64,000 nt of DNA from Torymus aiolomorphi (taxonomy: Eukaryota > Arthropoda > Insecta > Hymenoptera > Torymidae): NCBI GenBank assembly GCA_036365515.1, contig CM070873.1, forward strand, positions 42,415,807-42,479,806, written 5' to 3'. Below the pieces are notes generated by a model, which did no database searches, was not told the DNA's origin, and saw only the letters and a list, made by a program, of their open reading frames with translations. The translations under genes were made by a program, and so were the position numbers. Positions 21,486 to 31,965 of this stretch are shown piece by piece; the first letter of the stretch is position 1, and each line of letters opens with the position of its first letter.

Positions 21486-21562
21486 TGCACTGTAGTGTAT
21501 TTCTGGTGCGATAGTGGCACCATCTGGCGGTGAGGCTAGGTACTTGTCAAATGACCCTCGTA

Positions 21563-21908
21563 TATAGTATACATAATTCTGCAAATAATCTTAGTCAATT
21601 TTATATTAACAAACAGGTATTGTAATAATATTTATAACTTATGATAAGCTGTTCATATATGATTTAGTATTACGTTTATATGACAAAACAACAAAATAAT
21701 AATATTCATTTAAAATTTCTAAACATTCTCAGTAAGGGAATAATAAGGCAAAAGAACAAATCTGTTATGTAATAAACAAACAAGTAACACTAATAACAAA
21801 GGACACGTAAATGGTAAACTTTATTTGGATATTTTGTTTCTTCATGTATTGATATTTCATGACATGTTTTCGGCAATATATGATACGTAATTTGGAAATA
21901 ATGGTTAT
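21563..21908. other. AT-rich spacer
   Basis: I see no gene, repeat or signal; short ORFs on the minus strand have no coding character. Confidence 0.5.
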
Positions 21909-22040
21909 ATAGTACATTTCGATACAAGTATACGAAGTGGGTGATTCGTGCACGGGTGTGGTTTGTCGCGTGAGCGAAGCGAGAGCGACAAAAACACTCG
22001 TGCAACGATCACCCGTTTCACCCATGTGTATCGAGCTTTA
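21909..22040. repeat. Long hairpin element with GAGCGAAGCGAG loop
   Basis: ATAGTACATTTCGATAC start. Arms GGGTGATTCGTGCACGGGTG, TGGTTTGTCGC and GCGACAAAAACACTCGTGCA, ACGATCACCC pair over about 30 bp around GTGAGCGAAGCGAGA. The right end is GTGTATCGAGCTTTAT. Confidence 0.65.
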
Positions 22041-22061
22041 TTTTTTTTAACGGAGTGAGCG

Positions 22062-22160
22062 ACACTCGGAGAACATTAATTATGTACATACTTGACGAGT
22101 GCGAAGTTTGACGCTCGAGCGTAGCGAGAGCAACAATCACACGAGTCAATGACAAGATAA
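22062..22160. repeat. Hairpin element with GAGCGTAGCGAG loop
   Basis: TTGACGAGTG, GTTTGACGCTCGAGCG on the left and CGAGAGCAACAATC, CACGAGTCAA on the right form an imperfect stem. It belongs to the same loose class as its neighbours. Confidence 0.5.
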
Positions 22161-22192
22161 GGAGATTAGAAGCCGAGCGCGGGAGGCGGCAT

Positions 22193-22237
22193 ACTTACTT
22201 TGCGCACGCTCTTACGAGAAGCGTGCGCGAAGTAAAT
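22193..22237. repeat. Hairpin element (TTTGCGCACGC)
   Basis: ACTTACTTTGCGCACGCT pairs with AGCGTGCGCGAAGTAA around CTTACGAGA. A related block (TACTTCGCGCACGCAAAA) follows at about 22285. Confidence 0.55.
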
Positions 22238-22347
22238 TGATCTGCGCATGCGCGTACTTCGCAAACGCCGTGTGTGAAACAGCTACTTCGCGCACGCAAA
22301 ACAGGTACGAAAAGGCGAGTTTCGCATACTCCGTTAAAAAAAATAGT

Positions 22348-22410
22348 TCATTACGCAACTAGTGCGCAAAGCAGCTGATTCACGTGCGAGTCGAATTTGT
22401 TGCCCGAGCG

Positions 22411-22452
<42 letters not shown>
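22348..22452. repeat. Half palindromic element running into (GA)n
   Basis: AATAGTTCATTACGCAACTA, GTGCGCAAAGCAGC equals one arm of the 6549-6660 element. The GAGCGCAGCGAG loop then runs straight into (GA)n (about 22414-22451), where the second arm should be. Confidence 0.5.
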
Positions 22453-22559
22453 AGACGTTCCTGCGTGCGCATCTGCCTGTATGTATGGCCCTACATAATA
22501 TACACGCTTATTATGATACTGCACTTTTGGAGCATATCTTTAGTTAAAACTTAAAAGTG

Positions 22560-23640
22560 ATAGGGACATGAGTATATTTTAAATAAATATAATATGCTAA
22601 GGAGTATATTATTTTAACATTATCGGTTCAAGGTTATAAACTGATTAACGATTGCAATCCTTCAGCAGATTCTGGGCAGGTCTGGCCAAATTATCCTAAA
22701 AAATCTGGACATTAGTTAGTGAACTGGACAGAAAGTATGGCGAATTTTCTACCAGGGCATATATAATCATGTATGTCCATGCAGATTTTTATATATAAGT
22801 ATATATAAATATATATATTTATATATGAGTATATATATGGCTATATATAAATCATTTTTTCCCGAGAAGTCACATGCTCAAGAGACGAGCGCTGCGACAA
22901 CCTGTTCTAAACGTCTCCATGGAGAAATACCCTATTGGCCCAATGTTGGCACAGTACTGTTTGCCACATATACGGTACTGGCTAAGAGTACTGCGTCATT
23001 ATTGGGTCAATACAGAAATAATAAGAACGAGCCGATATTTGAAATCAGTACTGGGCCATTATAGAAATTACTATCGCAGCCGACACTTCACTTTTTATTT
23101 ACGAATATGATACAATGTGTAGACATTAACGGTAAATTTATGAATTATTATTTATATCTTTATTTAGGTATGCTACTAATATAATGCACGTGCGATTAGT
23201 ACAATTATTAAAAAAATAATTTTTTTGAAAAATAAGAGGTTAAATAAGAGGTTATGATGAATAGCCTTTTGTTTTACACTGGCATAACACCGGCAGTCTG
23301 CATTCTGCCATATATATCTTGGCTGAATCACGGCAAATTCGTTGGGCCAGTACTGCCTTCTAACTTTGGTCCATTCTTATCAAACCAGTGTTGGTACAAT
23401 AATGGGCCAGTATGTCGTTGACTATTTACTGTCTACGAGTAGTGCAGCAGCATTGGCCCGGACTGTCAACTCCGGCAATTTCCCCATGGGTCCTAACGTA
23501 CGTCATATACGCTTCCATGCATATATCTACCTGTTTGTCTATTCAATCAGACATGTTGGATCCCCTTACATATCCTTTGCACCAACTTAAAAAAGGAAAA
23601 ATCGAATAGAACATTTCCACGTAATCCACTTCCTTAAGAA
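22560..23640. repeat. Decayed MITE-like repeats
   Basis: 22742-22756 repeats the ATTTTCTACCAGGG palindrome end. 22757-22860 is the TATATA-type repeat. 22913-23493 is an imperfect inverted repeat: CCATGGAGAAATACCCTATT, GGCCCAATGTTGGCACAGTA on the left and GTGTTGGTACAATAATGGGC, CAGTATG, CCCCATGGG on the right. No supported gene; ORFs here translate these repeats. Confidence 0.4.
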
Positions 23641-24060
23641 ATGTTCATGTTCACAATCTTTTATATACACTTTTATATACATTCTGCAGTACAACTCATA
23701 TACGTACTAACCTCTCGCCTTTTCTCGACTCTAAGAAAAAACCATCTCCAAATGAATCTTCTTAACGACAATTCGCCTTCGCTCCGCGAGTGTCTTTCGG
23801 CCGTCCGTGTTGCTGATGAATATTAACGAGTGCACGCGCGCGCTCGCGCAGGCGTAGAAGATGAGAGTCGCGCGCGCGTATACGCTGATGAGTACAAACG
23901 ATCCTTGCTGCTGCTGCTGCGCATCTCGGGATGTATACTTTGCCGTATTCGCCTATTTTAGAGCTCGGCTATTTTTCTTTGCGACGCAGGAAAGTAGAGG
24001 CAGCTTTGACTATCACCCGTAGAAGCGGGGGCGAGGTGATCTTAGGTGATGAAATTAAGA
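23640..24060. other. GC island C with strand switch
   Basis: Left flank C/T-rich (CCTCTCGCCTTTTCTCGACT), centre with CGCGCGCGCTCGCGCAGGCG and a (GCT)4, right flank G/A-rich (AAGCGGGGGCGAGGTGATC). No gene seen. Confidence 0.4.
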
Positions 24061-24628
24061 TATGGATATTTTAAAAATTTATTTTGCATAAATGTTTAAA
24101 AGCCTCTTTTCGTTACATGAAACGCTCAGTCTAAAAGAGTTTTATATGACTTTTTAAATAAGGAAATAAAATCACAGAGAACGAACTTCTGTTTGTTATT
24201 CTCAAAATGAAAAAATTTCAACTTTTTCAAATGTTATAAAAGTCACGTCTTTGAAGTTGGCAGAACACTTTTAACACAAGGTAAAATAAACTATTGGATA
24301 ATTTGCCGTAAATTATCCGTAAATTATCCGTGGAATTGATAATTTTGCCGCGACCATATTTTTAAAAAAACGCGAATGTTCTGCTAACTTCCACCGAAGT
24401 TGGCAGAGCACCTGTCTCAAACTACTTAAAAACAACAGATATCACAACGGCACTTACATAGGAATTTGCCGCTTTTTTCCGTAACAAAACTAGGTAGTTT
24501 CCAATAGTGAAATATTATTTTTTCATTTATTATAACAATAGTACTGTCAGCTTCGTATGAAGATAGCAGGTCACCTCACTGAAACCCAGGAAGGACGAGT
24601 GCTATCGACACGATAGTGGCACAGGAAT
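24061..24628. other. AT-rich spacer with inverted GAAGTTGGCAGA blocks
   Basis: GAAGTTGGCAGAACAC (about 24254), GTTCTGCTAACTTC (about 24387) and GAAGTTGGCAGAGCACC (about 24403) form inverted and direct copies. TTATCCGTAAATTATCCG is a short tandem at about 24312. No gene. Confidence 0.35.
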
Positions 24629-25912
24629 TTGACGTTTTTTAGCCGTAAGACAGCTATGTATTTGTCGAAAAATAAAAAAAATTATTTTTATTGTTATTTT
24701 CATAAGGCTGTTCAGCAATCTGTGGATAAAAGTCCAGCCGATGTACTATTAATGATATTAAAATATTCAATAAAGAATAATTTAACATTGACTGCTTTGT
24801 CAGAACTAATGCAATTAGTAAATTCCATGTTTTTAGAGCCTATATTGCCTCAATCACGGTACATGCTTGATAAATTGTTTAATACTGATTTTGATGTAAG
24901 ATATCATGTTATATGTCCTAAATGTACAATTTATTTGGATAAGCTGGAGGACATCAGATCAGATAAACATTGTGACAACTGTCAAACAAAAGTACATGTT
25001 TCTAACCTCTCAGAAATGAATTACTTTATTATTATAAATTCATGCCGAGAAATTCAAAACTATTTGACTAAATATGCCGATTACTACTATCATATTCCTA
25101 ACACATTGTCTCAAAAACTTTTTTTTTTTACTATCACAAAGCAATATGTTACTGCTTGGAATCTGACATACCACGAACTTCTTGTTAATAAAAATTTCTT
25201 CAGAGAAATCACACGAGTAGCATCAGAAAATGACGAATTGCCTATGCATCATGATTTTAGCCGATTTACGACATATAAAACAAGTTGATAGAATTATAGC
25301 TTACATTTCTTCGCATTGTAACCCATTTAAGACTGGCGAAGAACCTTTGCGAAACATTATTACACAACAATTGACAACAAATAAATGCACAGAAGGTCTA
25401 TTAAATATTTTCGAAAACGGTTGTAATCTTTACAAACAATTCTTTTCTGAAAGATTTGTTGAAAAATCAAAAAGCCTATCAGACACAATTTCTAAGGTAA
25501 AGCTTCAAACTTTTTTATCTGCTCAGGAAGAAATGACTTCTTGCAATAAAAGTTTATCTGTCGCTTTTCCTTTGAACTAACTGAAAAAAATCCTTTATTC
25601 AACGAAGATGGTACGATGAGAAAAGAAAAGAGTAAATGTGATTTAATTACTGAAATAGAAGCGTTTTCAAAAGGTCATTACGAAAATTGTAATGATTTAA
25701 GTAATGCTACTTTGATAATTGATGTAATGTTAAAGTGCAGACAATTAAAATGGAAAAATTTAAAAACTTTTGATGATTTCGTTACTTTTTTTTTTGTAAT
25801 TCAATCACAATTATCTCAAAACATTAAGTAAATCGAATAGATTTAATATTTGACTCATATTTTGAAAACTCTATTAAACTTGATGAAAGATCAACGAGAT
25901 ACAAAGAACCTG
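24629..25912 (+). pseudogene. Chimeric relic: CACTA-like start fused to PIN-type element
   Basis: 24700-25110 encodes LTALSELMQLVNSMF, ILPQSRYMLDKLF, YHVICPKCTIYLDKLED with two C..C pairs, matching the CACTA-like relic at 7385-7654. From about 25140 the text changes to YVTAWNLTYHELL, MHHDFSRFTTYKTS, then (shifted frame) DRIIAYISSHCNPFKTGEEP, LRNIITQQLTTN, FFSERFVEKSKSLSDTISKV. Another shift gives FELTEKNPLFNEDGTMRKEK, IIDVMLKCRQL, and a last shift RIDLIFDSYFENSIKLDERS. The second part has the same ordered blocks (PL--F-E-GMRK--KS, then FDSY---S-K--ER-R of a PIN-like region) as the gene at 52.2-57.9 kb. At least three frame changes; it stops aligning near 25912. Confidence 0.5.
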
Positions 25913-26752
25913 CTTACGCGCGGTTATCGCCGGCGAGAGTGAGACACGCAGACCATCAATCATAATGGCTCTCGAGGGTATTACAGCAGCCGAGACTGCT
26001 ATTCAGAGGTTTGTATTCATTATTTCTCATTTTTTTACATTATTCATCCGTTTCCAATGTTTCTCCTTCATCTCCCCCCCCCCCCCCCCTCCCGCAATTT
26101 ATAAAACAGACAAACACGGCCGAGTGATGAGACTGTTCGTTCCGAAAGAGACGTAATATATACAGACAGTCGCGCGAAAGAGCCTAGCAGGGTAAGATGG
26201 TAAAAAAGACCCCCAAGCCTCGAACTATCAGACCAAGAGAATCTTTTTTCTTATTACTAAAGAAACCGTTTCCCACTGGTGTTAGGGCCCTACCCCCAAA
26301 CATACCCTTTTAAAGCCCCTTTTTGTCATTTTGAGCATTTTTACGTTATCTTGGCGAATTTTTGATATTTTAAAATCGGGTTTGCGGGAAATTAAAGAAA
26401 AAATTAAAACCTACAAGTATGAATTTTTTCGTAATTTTCTGGCTCGAAATTCAAATTTTTTTAAGTGTTCGAGATATTCAAATTGCTGTATTTTAAATAT
26501 TACGATAGACGATGTCTTGGAAAAAATATATATTATATTTTGTGTCAAATTATTAGAAAAAATTTTTTCCGATTTTTAAAATTGGTGCGCAGTGGTTAAA
26601 AAAATTAAAAACCCGTTTTTTCCCTATTTTTCGGTATTTTTACTCATTGTTTGACATGAAATTCACCTAAAAAGGTTTGTATTGACCTATTTTGTATCAA
26701 AATTATATATTTCTATTTTAAATATGTTGTTTGGAATCATACAATATGGAAT
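25913..26752. other. Spacer with poly-C and AT-rich DNA
   Basis: A 17-base poly-C-rich tract lies at about 26071-26089 and a GC-richer block at 25915-26000. 26200-26752 is AT-rich. Nothing else seen. Confidence 0.4.
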
Positions 26753-26901
26753 CCCTGATTAAAAAAAAATATTAAATCCTATTGGATCCTATTAAATTCC
26801 CTATATAGTCCATGTATTAAGTCAGTAAAAAATCCTCATTAAAGTCGATTCAACTAACAGCTTTTTAAAGGAATGAATGGGTTTTTTTAATCAGGGATAT
26901 G
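26753..26901. repeat. Small MITE, CCCTGATTAAAAAAA ends
   Basis: ATCCCTGATTAAAAAAA at the left end pairs with TTTTTTTAATCAGGGAT at the right end. Total about 149 bp with an AT-rich centre. Confidence 0.55.
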
Positions 26902-27449
26902 GAAAAATAAATCATATATTCACCAATTTTCCTACGGTTTTTTACATAAAATCGAGATTTTTTTATATTTTTTTAACGTTTATCTCAGCGGATGACATGG
27001 AATTTATGTGATAATCATATTTGTCACTGTATTTGTATCTGGGAATAACAGTACATAAGCTATACAAAACTTAAAACAACTAAATATCGATTTTAGAGAG
27101 AACAACTATATTTTGTGCGATTTTTTACAGGTCTTTTCAGCTGGATAACAGGCAAATAGTCATAAACATATTCTATTGTCTGATTCAACACAAAAACAAT
27201 CAATTTGATTTACTTTATATTGTTTGTAATTAGAAAACTTAAAATCTTAAGAGAAACACCATCTTCCGCCGATATCATTACTCCAAAAATCGTAGATTTT
27301 TAATATATTCTAAACGGTTTATGCCACTGGATGGTAAGTAATACGTTTGTCGGTAAGTTTTTTCAAACATTAATTGAATAACAGAATTTTTATCAGGGTT
27401 ATGTACCAACTTATATTTTATTAGAAAAAAAATTAAGATTTATTACAAA
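26902..27449. other. AT-rich DNA
   Basis: No gene, palindrome or tandem repeat that I can support. Confidence 0.5.
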
Positions 27450-28052
27450 TCAGTCCATCACATCATTATTTATAACAGGTGTGATGCCTTCTCTTTCAAA
27501 TATTTTCGACAGTTTTTCAGCTGGTCTCATTATTTTTGACAGGTATCTTGCATGGGAGAGATAATATATTACTGCTGCCACATGCGAACAGCTACCGATC
27601 GTTCTCATACCATTAGCACATTTGTTTACGCAAACTTGTTTACGGGCTTCAAATGGAACAGAAACTATATTGGACGATTTCCCACATATGAAGCAATATT
27701 TATGCGTAGATACTGGCCTCTTGAACGGTAATTCTATCATTTCCTTCATATTTGAGTCACTTTCTGTGTACTTGACAGATGGATCATCTCCAGAAGACTG
27801 CGATGAAGGTGCTGATGCCGATGAAGTAGGGGTATCTTGACTGTCGGGTTGAATGATAGTTGAAGTCATTGGATGATTTTGAATTGACTCTGATTTTTTC
27901 TTCTTAGCTAAAGTAAAAGTAAAAGCTGTGTAACATTTAGGACATACAAAATCACCAATTGCTACAGGTTTGTCGATGTACTCTTCAAAGTCAACCGCCT
28001 CGGCATGTGTATTAATATATTTTTTGGAACGACCTATTTTTTTAGTGCTCAT
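27450..28052 (-). CDS. Internally deleted DDE/SWIM transposase, open 200-codon frame
   Basis: Residues 1-110 contain a VCPKCYTAF cysteine pair, a lysine run and a Ser/Thr-rich linker. Residues 117-141 read KYCFICGKSSNIVSVPFEAR. From residue 142 the frame is directly the SWIM-like end: NKCANGMRTIGSCSHVAAVI, YYLSHARYLSKIM, RPAEKLSKIFE, VINNDVMD. The 1849-2513 copy shows that DDE-domain tail sequence normally precedes the SWIM motif; here it is absent, with the frame kept open across the joint. This is a deletion derivative. It could be an expressed truncated protein able to bind transposon DNA (inference) or simply a young relic. The ATG at 28052 is the first in the open frame; an upstream exon is possible. 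Confidence 0.5.
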   Translation of the reverse strand: MSTKKIGRSKKYINTHAEAVDFEEYIDKPVAIGDFVCPKCYTAFTFTLAKKKKSESIQNHPMTSTIIQPDSQDTPTSSASAPSSQSSGDDPSVKYTESDSNMKEMIELPFKRPVSTHKYCFICGKSSNIVSVPFEARKQVCVNKCANGMRTIGSCSHVAAVIYYLSHARYLSKIMRPAEKLSKIFEREGITPVINNDVMD

Positions 28053-29040
28053 ACCACATTTTATACATTTTTTCTACTTGTAGTATTCATGATTAATCTG
28101 AAAAAATACATAAAAACAAAACGCAAGAAGATAAAATAATTGTTACATATACATCCGTTATTTCATCAATAAACTTTGTTAAATTATGTTCTCGTCATAG
28201 AGTAGTAAATATTTCAAATCACTCTTAGTATTGGTATATGACTGAACGTATACGAGAGTTTATATTATTAGGGTTTGTCAGCGAGAAGAAATAAAATGGA
28301 AAAATAAAGACTTCAAGAGTCTGTGCAACCAACTCCGCTCGAGAGCGAAAATTGATTGCAGAAAATATGAACGCAAAATGCGTTTGAGCAAGTAGGGAAA
28401 GTGTAACTGCAAATAATATGAGAGCTTCTCGAATTATTGGCAAAAGCAGTATGAGTTTTTAGCAAGCAAGAAAGCAAAGTAAAGTAATATAACAGATAAT
28501 ACGAGAACTGGTATTATCAGCAAAAGCAAATGTAAATAGGAAATGAGCAATAAGCAAAGCAAAGGGTAAGTGTAAGTACGGCCAAATAGCGTTTGGCGTT
28601 TGGGAGGCCGAGTGCATGCCGTAAGCCTCTACTTATACATTTGGGGTGATGTTTTTCATTGAAGGTAGCGTGTTTGGCGCTCGCCATCTAGCGGGCACTT
28701 CGGGTACTACAATCCCGAACAATTGGCATTATGTAAAGCGCATAATACACATTAAGGGAACAGGATATATATATTATTATTGTAATATTTTTATTTATAT
28801 CTTTAAAGTCCTCTATTGGAAACTACAATTTATTATGACCAGCAGTAAACTACAGGCTAAACTGATTGATGAATTTTAATGGGATGCGTCTAAAACCTTT
28901 GACTCAAACTATAGTGAACAATTTCATATATGTTAAAAATATCATTTTAAGATCTCAAAGTTTAAAAAAAAGAATTTAAAAAAAATGTTGAATTATAAAT
29001 AAAATATATTAAGTATTTTATAAGTACTTTATAAGTATTA
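28053..29040. other. Intergenic
   Basis: 28440-28580 has repeated AGCAAGCAA/AGCAAAGCAAAG phrases, and TTATCAGCAAAAGCA occurs near 28515. No gene recognised. Confidence 0.35.
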
Positions 29041-31039
29041 AATTGGAAAAATTAAGAGATGCCGATAGGTTCTTCAATGAAATTTTGTATATACTTGTCA
29101 ATTGTCACGGTTAAGACTTTTCCATTGTTCATAACGCATAATTTTATATCACGAGATTAATATAACAGTACTTTGGTATACATTATAGAATGCAACAATA
29201 CAATTATAGAATACGTACACAAAAGTGTTATCACTTGCTCGTCCTTCATATAAAAATCACAAATATACTGAAAATCTATTGCATATCACTCATATTATAT
29301 CTTTGAAATACCAACGTAAGATAAGTACATTATATACTACAATTTTTTAAAGATTTTTATGTACGTTTCAAAAATCAAATTCATACTAATTAATAATGAT
29401 ATCATACAATTAATGTATGTTATTAACCCTTGTCAAGCCAAGTGAATTTTCGTTTTCATTTTATGTTTAATATTATTATCGAACAATACCAATACTATAT
29501 TATTAGTAAAAATTCAGATAAGTATAAAAAAGTAACCCACCTCTAATATTTAAACAATATTTCTTAAAATAAATTAGTTCATCTTGAATCTATTCTGATT
29601 TTTAAAAATTGATGTTATTGTCCGAAGGTTATGTTAGACAAGGTTTTTTGGGTTTGTTCGTTGTAGTTTATAGTATTCTATAGCTGTTTTAGAGTCTTTA
29701 TTCTCTTATGTCTATGATGGTTACAAGAACACCATACAGCCCTCCAGATATAAAAAGGCACATGATAAAAAGAACAAGAATAGCATGAGTTAGTATATCT
29801 ATATGAGTAATTCCGCCGAACTTTTCAAATTTGAGCTAGAAGGAAATTGAAAAAAGAAATAAAGAGCACACTTTCATATGACCTTTTTTCTTCCTTTCTA
29901 GACCTTAAATAGTGAAAAAGTGGTAGCGTTACTCGTTTTTTTTCAAAGCCATTTTTTTTACCGGATAACTCATATGAAAGCTATGGGAACATCTAGAAAT
30001 TCGTAATAATATTTTCTATGTACAAGTCATCAGTTTTTATATAGTAAGTGAAAAACTGCTTACTTGCTTATTTCGACATGCGGTATATGTTTTTATGAGG
30101 GATAAAATGTATCGATCTCGCCACACAAAAGTTATTTTTCATTGACTTCGTCAGTGTGCTAGCGATTAATTGTGTTTTTTAAAACAAGTTTCGTTTTTAA
30201 TAACATCATTCAAAGTAATGTAAAATAAATTTTATAAGCGGCACACTGATGAGTAACAAATCATATTATTTGTTATTCTTAAACAAAGGTTTTTCTATTA
30301 TAAAGATCTAGAAAAATGCAAAGCCATTTTTTAAGAAGCAGTATAGAAAAAAAAATTCAATATTTGCAAAAATCTGGTAACCCTTAAATAACTCATTATG
30401 TAAGTCGTTTATTAATAGGCACACATATCTGCAGTTGACTTCTTGAAAGTACATGCTAAAACAGTTGTGAAAAAACTTTTTCAAATCATTTAGAGAAAAG
30501 CCATTTTTTTAATCGCATAAAGAAGAAACCGCTGCCAATTCATTGGCCCGTGGCTTCCTCAAACTTAATTTGCTTATTCCTTTCATTAAGTTTTAATAAT
30601 AAAATTTATAATTTTTGCAACAATTTATGACATAATTATAATTAAATTCATTTATGAAGATTAAAAAGTATTAATTTTTAAATTATATATAAAATATGAA
30701 TAAAATAATAGCTGTGATTTTTTTTTTAAATTATGTGTGAAAAATAAGTAAAATAATTGATTGTAATATTATCGTCAAAACCTTTTAAAATTCCTAAATA
30801 ACCTTTACTTCAAATTATCTTTTCTTTGTGAAATTTCACACATAGGGTACTTGTCTCTAGTAGTATGCCTGTCCGTATTTGTGTGCTCTTTCTGGAATTT
30901 CCGATGTAAGAAAAAGGTTCTAACCTTAAAAATAATAAATGGCTATTGCAAAACAAAAGCAGGTACATAACACGCGCGCATAGCGCATAGCGCATGTTAT
31001 TTCCATTTTCTAGTATACATAAATGCATTCCCCAATAAT
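29041..31039. other. AT-rich DNA with one dispersed repeat end
   Basis: 30528-30585 (ACCGCTGCCAATTCATTGGC, CCGTGGCTTCCTCAAACTTA) is the inverted copy of the repeat end at 15318-15376 and 36186-36236. 30960-31010 has a small GCGCATAGCGCATAGCGCATG repeat core (three GCGCATA units). Otherwise nothing. Confidence 0.4.
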
Positions 31040-31641
31040 TACGATTTTAAAAGAGGGCTAAAATAGTTTTAACATCAAATATCTCTGAAATTCATAAACG
31101 AATCTTTTACCCTAAGAACTCTTCTAATAAATAATATACACAAACTCCACATCTCCACCAAATATCGAAGAAATTAAAACAATTTTAATGTAGTTATATA
31201 TTGTGCGACAACAAAGAAAGCCATTTTCAAAAATACTAAAATTTTAAATATCAAACATCTCAAAGAATAACCATATAATCTGAATTAAATTTTACACAGG
31301 TATTGCGTTTATCGCATATAAAATAGTCTATAAATTTCAAGCTAATAAATGAAGTCGTCATTGAGAAATTACGATTTTGAAAGAAACCGTAAAAAAATTT
31401 TAACCTCAAATATCTCTAAAAATCATGAGACAATTCTTTTACCTAAAGGACTTATACGATAATATATAAACTCTAGATCTCCATAAAATTTCAACATGAT
31501 TAAACCAATTTTTTTTTCTCTAGTTATCATGCGACAAAGAAAATGACTTTGTAAAATAAGAAAATTTTCAAAATCAAATATCTCAAAAAGTAATCGTACG
31601 ATCTAGATGAAAATTCGCACACATATTATCTATATCACATA
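31040..31641. repeat. 329 bp tandem duplication
   Basis: Two diverged units start at 31040 (TTACGATTTTAAAAGAGGGC) and 31369 (TTACGATTTTGAAAGAAACC). They share ATCAAATATCTCT, CTCCACATCTCCA/CTCTAGATCTCCA, GTGCGACAACAAAGAAA/ATGCGACAAAGAAA and end TATCGCATAT/TATCACATATC. Confidence 0.6.
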
Positions 31642-31649
31642 TCGACGGC

Positions 31650-31965
31650 TGAGAGGAAGAAGAACGTATCTCAGCGCGCGGGTAAAGAACGACGTATCTC
31701 GGCGCGCGGACGAAGAACGACGTATCTCGGGGCGAGGATGAAGAACGACGTATCTCGGCGCGCGGACGAAGAACGACGCATCTCGGCGCGCGGGTGAAGA
31801 ACGACGTATCTCGGCGCGCGGATGAAGAACGACGTATCTCGCCGCGAAAATGAAGAACGACGTATCTCGGCGCGCGGTTGAAGAACGACGTATTTCGCCG
31901 TATATACTAGCCGTGTACTGGCCGTAAAAGCGCCGAGATACGTCGTTCTTCAACCGCGCGCGCGT
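31650..31965. repeat. 28 bp GC-rich minisatellite ending in an inverted unit
   Basis: About nine copies of GAAGAACGACGTATCTCGGC plus GCGCGGAT lie at 31650-31905. At 31935-31962 the unit appears once in inverted orientation (GCCGAGATACGTCGTTCTTC). Since 28 is not a multiple of 3, a 107-codon minus ORF through it cycles through all three frames and is not a gene. Confidence 0.75.

Larger units (their letters stand above)
19706..21560 (-). mobile_element. mariner element, full length, with nested MITE
   Basis: Terminal inverted repeats CGAGGGTCATTTGATAATTA, CCTAGCCT (19706-19733) and AGGCTAGGTACTTGTCAAAT, GACCCTCG (21533-21560) pair with two mismatches. The target TA lies on both sides (19704-19705, 21561-21562). 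The length of 1855 bp falls to 1293 bp after removing the 556 bp nested MITE and its 6 bp duplication, which is the usual size of a mariner. Confidence 0.9.

Noticed and set aside
31630..31953. 107-codon minus ORF with repeated RRSS..ARR.ASFF motifs
   Set aside because: A 28 bp repeat read in all three frames in turn; open only because the unit lacks stops.
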